Positions 59,956-64,000 of a stretch of 64,000 nucleotides of DNA are shown piece by piece; position 1 is the first letter of the stretch, and every line of letters starts with the position of its first letter. The stretch covers positions 744,001-808,000 of the forward strand of contig CAWDNS010000006.1 in NCBI GenBank assembly GCA_963803775.1, in the 5' to 3' direction. The DNA comes from JABCZH01 sp963803775 (GTDB lineage Bacteria; Acidobacteriota; Terriglobia; Terriglobales; Acidobacteriaceae). The position numbers and the translations under genes were made by a program. The notes beneath the pieces were generated by a model. That model saw nothing but the letters and a program-made list of their open reading frames with translations, was not told the origin of the DNA and ran no database searches.

Positions 59956-60801
59956 ATGCGTAGAAGTCGTGGTTCGACAGGATCGCTTGTCATACTGTTC
60001 ATGGTCACAGCTGCTTTGGCCGGCGAGGTTCACCAGCAATACCACTTCAAGGTGCGCCGCCATTCCAGCATTTCCATCGTCAACCCTTACGGTCTCATCT
60101 CAGTCAAGCCTGCCATCGGAAACCACGTACAAGTAAATGCCACTCTGTATTCGGACAAGGTGGAAGTTGACCAGAACCAGGGCGGCAATCACGTTTCCGT
60201 CGTCTCCCATTTGCTGCCGGGAGCAGACACAACTACCGGACGGGTTGACTACGAAGTGCTGGTGCCGGCCGATGCCAGCGTGACTCTGCGCTCTACCAGC
60301 GGCCCCCTGCGCGCCGAGAAGCTTCATGGGGATATCGTCCTGGAAGGCAATACCGCGACCGTGGACGTGCGCGATGTCAGCGAGGGCCACGTTCATGTGA
60401 AAACCCTCAACGGCCCCGTAACCCTGACCAACGTAAGTGACGGGCATGTCGAAATCACCTCCGTAAGCGGCGATGTGGCGTTGAACTCCGTAAATGGGCC
60501 CTTGGTTTCCGTAAACTCAACCAGCGGCTGGATCCATTACGATGGTGACTTCGGGGGCGGAGGAGAATACTCGCTGATGACCCACACCGGAGACATCGAG
60601 GCTATAGCCCCGTCCTATGCCTCAATCGACGTAGTCGCCAGCTCTGCTCAGGGCAAAGTCGAGAACGATTTCCCCTTGCAACCCCCGCATTCCTCTTTCG
60701 TCTCCCGCGCAGGGAGTGCCTTCGCAGGTACCATGGGAAAGGCCGCATCTACCGTTAAGTTGCTTTCCTTCAGTGGTAAAATTCACCTCAAGAAACGCTA
60801 A
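59956..60801 (+). CDS. DUF4097-type secreted protein next to the ECF system
   Basis: A signal peptide (GSLVILFMVTAALAGEV) is followed by a ~255-residue repeat domain with strand-turn motifs such as VTLRSTSGPLRAEKLHGDIV, VKTLNGPVTLTNV, ITSVSGDVALNSVNGPLVSVNSTSGWI and LMTHTGDIEAIAP. This is the same fold as the protein at 51363. The ATG at 59956 has GGGGAG ten bases upstream. It probably belongs to the sigma/anti-sigma unit, perhaps as an envelope stress output, which is inference. Confidence 0.8.
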   Translation: MRRSRGSTGSLVILFMVTAALAGEVHQQYHFKVRRHSSISIVNPYGLISVKPAIGNHVQVNATLYSDKVEVDQNQGGNHVSVVSHLLPGADTTTGRVDYEVLVPADASVTLRSTSGPLRAEKLHGDIVLEGNTATVDVRDVSEGHVHVKTLNGPVTLTNVSDGHVEITSVSGDVALNSVNGPLVSVNSTSGWIHYDGDFGGGGEYSLMTHTGDIEAIAPSYASIDVVASSAQGKVENDFPLQPPHSSFVSRAGSAFAGTMGKAASTVKLLSFSGKIHLKKR

Positions 60802-60897
60802 CAGCTAAAAAAATGCTCCTTGCAACTGCGGTCTGATCGGGTTCGCCATCCTTAGGATTTGGCACCCTGGACACGCAATTCGCGGGATAGTGTATCC

Positions 60898-61428
60898 ATG
60901 CCCCAAGCCGGTAGCCACAAGGCAGTGTGTTTAGTGGGTTTTATGGGCGCCGGCAAGACCAGCGTGGGCCGCAGCCTGGCTCGCCGGTTGGGATGGAGTT
61001 TCGAGGATTTGGATGATCGCATCCAGGCCCGAGCAGGGCGTTCGATTCCGGAGATTTTCCGTGATTTAGGCGAGGGGGAGTTTCGTCGCTTGGAGAATAC
61101 GTCCCTCCGTGTGCTGTTGAGTGAGTTGGATACTGGGCCACGCGTGGTAGCGTTAGGCGGTGGAGCATTCTCGCAGCCTGAAAACGCAATGTTGCTCAAG
61201 AGTGCAGGCATACAAGTGATTTTTCTGGATGGTCTGGCGGAAGACCTTTTTCACCGTTGCCAGCAAGAACAACGGGAGCGTCCGCTGTTGCAGAATGCGA
61301 AACAGTTTCGCGAACTTTATGAGCAACGCCGGTCTTCTTATCTGATGGCTTCGTGCCGCATTGACACGACCGGCAAGGATGTCGAAGGGGTTGCAGTGGA
61401 GGTAGCATGCAGTATCGGTTTGGCATGA
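60898..61428 (+). CDS. aroK: Shikimate kinase
   Basis: AroK phosphorylates shikimate at O3. It shows Walker A VGFMGAGKTSVGRSLARRLG at residues ~13-32, the shikimate-binding DLDDRIQARAGRSIPEIF, FRRLENTSL and ALGGGAF, and the LID region with Arg in ERPLLQ. The ATG at 60898 is preferred over upstream GTG options. The next gene starts 22 bases before its stop, behind GGAGGT. Confidence 0.92.
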   Translation: MPQAGSHKAVCLVGFMGAGKTSVGRSLARRLGWSFEDLDDRIQARAGRSIPEIFRDLGEGEFRRLENTSLRVLLSELDTGPRVVALGGGAFSQPENAMLLKSAGIQVIFLDGLAEDLFHRCQQEQRERPLLQNAKQFRELYEQRRSSYLMASCRIDTTGKDVEGVAVEVACSIGLA

Positions 61429-62174
61429 AAACATCGAAATGCGGCCGATGGCTCACCGGCGGACTCTTGTTCACCCTGTTGGCCGCGAGCGCCTGGGCCA
61501 CTCCTGGGAAAGACTTACCCAGCCAAATGGTGGACTCCGGTTCCTTCGGGGTCTTCATGAATGGGAAACGAGTGGCCACCGAGACCTTTTCCATCCGCCA
61601 AAGCAGCACCGGAAGCTCCATCACCTCGCGGTTCAAGACCGAGGCAGGCCCCGATCAGGCGGAACAGTCCTCAGAACTGCAACTGACCGCAGGTGGCGAG
61701 CTGAAGAGTTATGAGTGGAAGGAGATTAGCCCCGGCCAGTCCCAGGCCACGGTCCTCCCCAATCAGGACTTCCTCACCGAACGCTCCACGGACAGCCCGA
61801 CGGCCAAACCGCACGAGCAGCCTTTTCTGCTGCCGACCTCCACCAGCGTTTTGGACGACTACTTCTTCATTCAACGCGAGGTTCTCGCCTGGAAATACCT
61901 TCAGACCAGTTGCAAGCAGGAAAAAGGCGTCCTCAGTTGCCCGCTAAAAGTGAAGGCGCAACTGGGGACACTCAATGCCCACGCCCGCGCTTCCGCTCTG
62001 GTCAACATCCAGTTCGCCGGCAGAGAAAAGATTTCTCTGCACGGGGTTGAACACGAACTCATCCGCCTGGATCTGAGCAGCGAATCCGGCGATTGGAGCC
62101 TATGGCTGGATGATCAGTTAAAGGTACAACGGATTATGGACTCGGGGAATACTACCGAAGTGGTGCGAGACTAA
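61407..62174 (+). CDS. Secreted protein of unknown function
   Basis: A signal peptide (GRWLTGGLLFTLLAASAWA) precedes a ~225-residue all-beta protein, with VDSGSFGVFMNGKRVATETFSI, ITSRFKTEAG, LTAGGELKSYEWKEIS and LIRLDLSSESGDWSLWLDDQLKVQRIMD. It has two cysteines in CKQEKGVLSC that may form a disulfide. This resembles lipocalin-like DUF6134-type proteins, but the match is by shape only. The gene begins inside aroK behind GGAGGT and ends directly before the GTG of the permease. Confidence 0.65.
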   Translation: MQYRFGMKTSKCGRWLTGGLLFTLLAASAWATPGKDLPSQMVDSGSFGVFMNGKRVATETFSIRQSSTGSSITSRFKTEAGPDQAEQSSELQLTAGGELKSYEWKEISPGQSQATVLPNQDFLTERSTDSPTAKPHEQPFLLPTSTSVLDDYFFIQREVLAWKYLQTSCKQEKGVLSCPLKVKAQLGTLNAHARASALVNIQFAGREKISLHGVEHELIRLDLSSESGDWSLWLDDQLKVQRIMDSGNTTEVVRD

Positions 62175-63263
62175 GTGGCCCTCACTGACGCACGCGCGGC
62201 GCGGGTTCTGACCACGGCGCTGTTATTCGCCTTGGGGCTCGGCTTTCTCTATATCACCCGCCGCACGCTGATTGCCTTCCTTTTCGCCGTTTTCTTCGCC
62301 TACCTGGTCGACCCCGCTGTATCGCGAGTGGAAAAGTGGACCCATAACCGCGGAGTTGCGGTGGGCATCATCTATTTCGTGCTTCTGCTGCTGGTGATCA
62401 CCTTTTTCTTCTTCGTTGGTCCGCGCATCGGCCACCAGGCGCAACGTCTGGGTGACGCCATGCCCCAACTCCTTGACCAGGTCAGTTCCGGAAACATCGC
62501 TGTGACCATTGGCCAGGAACGGGGCTGGAGCGCGAACACCATTCGTCAGGCCCAGGCTTTCCTCACCCGGCATCGGGATGATCTTCTCGCCATCGCGCAG
62601 CGAATTGGGGTCCGCGTGGCCGCCGCCGCTCAAGAATCATGGCTGCTCATCGTGGTGCCCATCCTGGCGATTTTCTTGCTCAAGGATGGTCGCGCTTTTG
62701 GTGAAGTCGGACTGGCATTCGTGCAGACCCGTCCGCAACGCGAGTTTTGGGAAGGTGTGCGTGAGGACCTGAACCGCATGCTGGCCCATTTCATCCGCGC
62801 CCAACTGACGTTGGCGGCTTTTTCACTTGTTGTCTACAGCGCGGTCATGGCCATCATGCAGGTTCCTTACGCGCTGGTGCTGGGCACAGCCGGCGGCATC
62901 ATGGAATTCATTCCCGTAGTCGGACCGTTGGTGGCAGCTGTGGTCATCCTCGGCGTGGCACTTTTGATGAGCTATCACCACTGGGTGATGCTGCTGGTTT
63001 TCCTCGCGGTCTGGCGGGTAGTTCAGGATTATGTGGTTTCACCGCGCATCATGGGCAAAAGCATGGAACTGCATCCGCTAGCCGCTATTTTTGGCGTCCT
63101 GGCCGGTGGCGAGATTGCAGGAGTGCTGGGCGTTTATCTTTCCATTCCCGTCATGGCCAGCCTGCGTATTGTCTGGCGACGTTGGCGAATGTACGCGGAA
63201 AAGAGGCGCTTTGGCCCGTTGAACGAGTATGCCTTCGGCGCCGAGATCTCTCCTCGCGAGTAA
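62175..63263 (+). CDS. AI-2E-family transporter / membrane permease
   Basis: The 362-residue protein has about eight TM helices, in the AI-2E (PerM/YdiK) pattern: LIAFLFAVFFAYLVDPAVSRVEKW early, a soluble central helical part (FLTRHRDDLLAIAQRIGVRV) and the C-terminal signature LVLGTAGGIMEFIPVVGPLVAAV with PLAAIFGVLAGGEIAGVLGVYLSIPVMA. Members have been linked to AI-2 or ion export, but the substrate is uncertain. The GTG start immediately follows the previous TAA. Confidence 0.87.
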   Translation: MALTDARAARVLTTALLFALGLGFLYITRRTLIAFLFAVFFAYLVDPAVSRVEKWTHNRGVAVGIIYFVLLLLVITFFFFVGPRIGHQAQRLGDAMPQLLDQVSSGNIAVTIGQERGWSANTIRQAQAFLTRHRDDLLAIAQRIGVRVAAAAQESWLLIVVPILAIFLLKDGRAFGEVGLAFVQTRPQREFWEGVREDLNRMLAHFIRAQLTLAAFSLVVYSAVMAIMQVPYALVLGTAGGIMEFIPVVGPLVAAVVILGVALLMSYHHWVMLLVFLAVWRVVQDYVVSPRIMGKSMELHPLAAIFGVLAGGEIAGVLGVYLSIPVMASLRIVWRRWRMYAEKRRFGPLNEYAFGAEISPRE

Positions 63264-63268
63264 GGCTG

Positions 63269-64000
63269 TTACCTGCCTGCACCTACGCCCAACTCTACTT
63301 TCACATTGCGCAGAAATTCCGCGGCCGCCTCCGGCACCACGGTATTGATGAACATCCCTGAGCCCAACTCGAATCCCGCCGTGCGGGTCATCCGCGGAAT
63401 GATGCTCAAATACCAGTGAAAGTGCTTCACGCCTACATACTCCGCCGGGGCGCTTCGAATGGTGAAGTTGAAGTCAGGATTCTCCAGACCGTGATACAGC
63501 TTCGCTAGCACCGTCTTCAGCACCCTTGCCAAGTCAGCGATCTCAACCGCACTGATGTCACCAAAGCTAGCCATATGCCGCCGGGGATAAATGGGTGTGC
63601 AGAACGGTGTGGGTGAGGCAAATAACTCCAAAGCCACGAAGTGGTCGGTAGCCAAGACGATGCGGCTCTGCTCTGCCATCTCTTCTTCCAACGACTGGCA
63701 GAACATGCACTCGCCATATTCGTCATAGTGGTTCAATGCCTGCTGAAATCGCTCCCGCACCTGGTGCGAAATCACCGGGGTCGCAATCAACTGCGAATGT
63801 GGATGCTCCAGGCTGGCTCCAGCATCGGCCCCGTGGTTCTTGAAGATAGTGATATGGGCAATCCGCGGGTCCAGGCTCAAGGTGTCGTAGCGCGACTTGT
63901 AAACGCGCAGCACATTGGCAAGGTGCGCCTCCGGCATCAGCGCCATGCTGTGCGAATGGTCGGGCGTATCAATGATCACATCGTGTACGCCGAATCCCCC
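63269..64000 (-). CDS. galT: Galactose-1-phosphate uridylyltransferase, 5' end outside the window
   Basis: GalT exchanges UMP between UDP-glucose and galactose-1-phosphate in the Leloir pathway. The visible 243 residues include the active-site motif LEHPHSQLIATPVI (His-x-His-x-Gln), FKNHGADAGASLEHPHSQ, a cysteine pair in CMFCQSL and the second-half HFHWYLSIIPRMT. The frame continues to the window edge as GGFGVHDVIIDTPDH, so the gene starts beyond 64000; about 90 residues are missing. It is convergent with the permease gene, with five bases between stops. Confidence 0.9.
   Translation of the reverse strand, partial: GGFGVHDVIIDTPDHSHSMALMPEAHLANVLRVYKSRYDTLSLDPRIAHITIFKNHGADAGASLEHPHSQLIATPVISHQVRERFQQALNHYDEYGECMFCQSLEEEMAEQSRIVLATDHFVALELFASPTPFCTPIYPRRHMASFGDISAVEIADLARVLKTVLAKLYHGLENPDFNFTIRSAPAEYVGVKHFHWYLSIIPRMTRTAGFELGSGMFINTVVPEAAAEFLRNVKVELGVGAGR

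Noticed and set aside
1..64000. CRISPR arrays, tRNA or rRNA genes, insertion sequences and prophage
   Set aside because: I saw no regularly spaced repeats, tRNA-like TTCRANNC arms with cloverleaf context, transposase motifs or phage structural genes; the only repeats are short palindromes and one 18-base tandem array.

Overview
The window is GC-rich, compact bacterial DNA from a Gram-negative organism: it has a BamA/TamB outer-membrane assembly operon, a type IV pilin and an RlpA-like protein. Several gene families (DUF1844, PCYCGC-motif protein, paired DUF4097 proteins, GloVer-type repeats, ECF sigma/anti-sigma pairs, a TPR protein next to YvcK) together point to the Acidobacteriota, probably class Terriglobia. 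This placement is inferred from gene content, not from a marker search. No rRNA, tRNA, CRISPR array, transposase or phage gene is visible.

Layout. 1-13.8 kb: housekeeping genes (ribF, MBL-fold hydrolase, DUF1844, YgfZ-like, a LeuB/Icd-family dehydrogenase, thiD, rlpA-like, pyrF, aroA, M48 protease, ThiF/MoeB-like). 14-21.8 kb: a translationally coupled operon of a BamA/TamA-type barrel protein, a short SurA-like protein without a PPIase domain, and TamB. 22-28.8 kb: pilin, STAS protein, a beta-propeller-like secreted protein, glmU, yvcK, TPR protein, PCYCGC protein and lepB. 28.9-34 kb: carA and carB with a secreted accessory gene wedged between them. 34-34.7 kb: an RHH/PIN toxin-antitoxin pair.

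The most distinctive part is 34.7-47.8 kb, a co-directional block that looks like an aromatic acyl-CoA catabolic cluster. It contains a DapA-like protein with a large insertion, a TetR regulator behind a palindrome, an enoyl-CoA hydratase, an aldehyde dehydrogenase, a BoxB-like di-iron epoxidase with all six expected metal ligands, glutaconate-type CoA-transferase beta and alpha subunits split by a Dch-like dienoyl-CoA hydratase and a small membrane protein, and a three-subunit molybdenum hydroxylase resembling 4-hydroxybenzoyl-CoA reductase, including the extra cysteines of its FAD subunit. It mixes genes typical of the aerobic box route with genes typical of the anaerobic benzoyl-CoA route. 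The aldehyde dehydrogenase and epoxidase genes carry three apparent one-base insertions, and palindromic REP-like elements are scattered through the block, one of them inside the molybdenum subunit's reading frame.

47.8-64 kb: ribA, rhomboid protease, truB, a broken VapBC locus, an intact Phd/PIN pair, a DUF4097 protein, bifunctional nuclease, miaB, a HEMMH metalloprotease-like protein, a decayed GloVer-repeat pseudogene, CBS protein, MFS transporter, an ECF sigma/anti-sigma/DUF4097 unit, aroK, an AI-2E-type permease and the 3' part of galT, which runs off the window.
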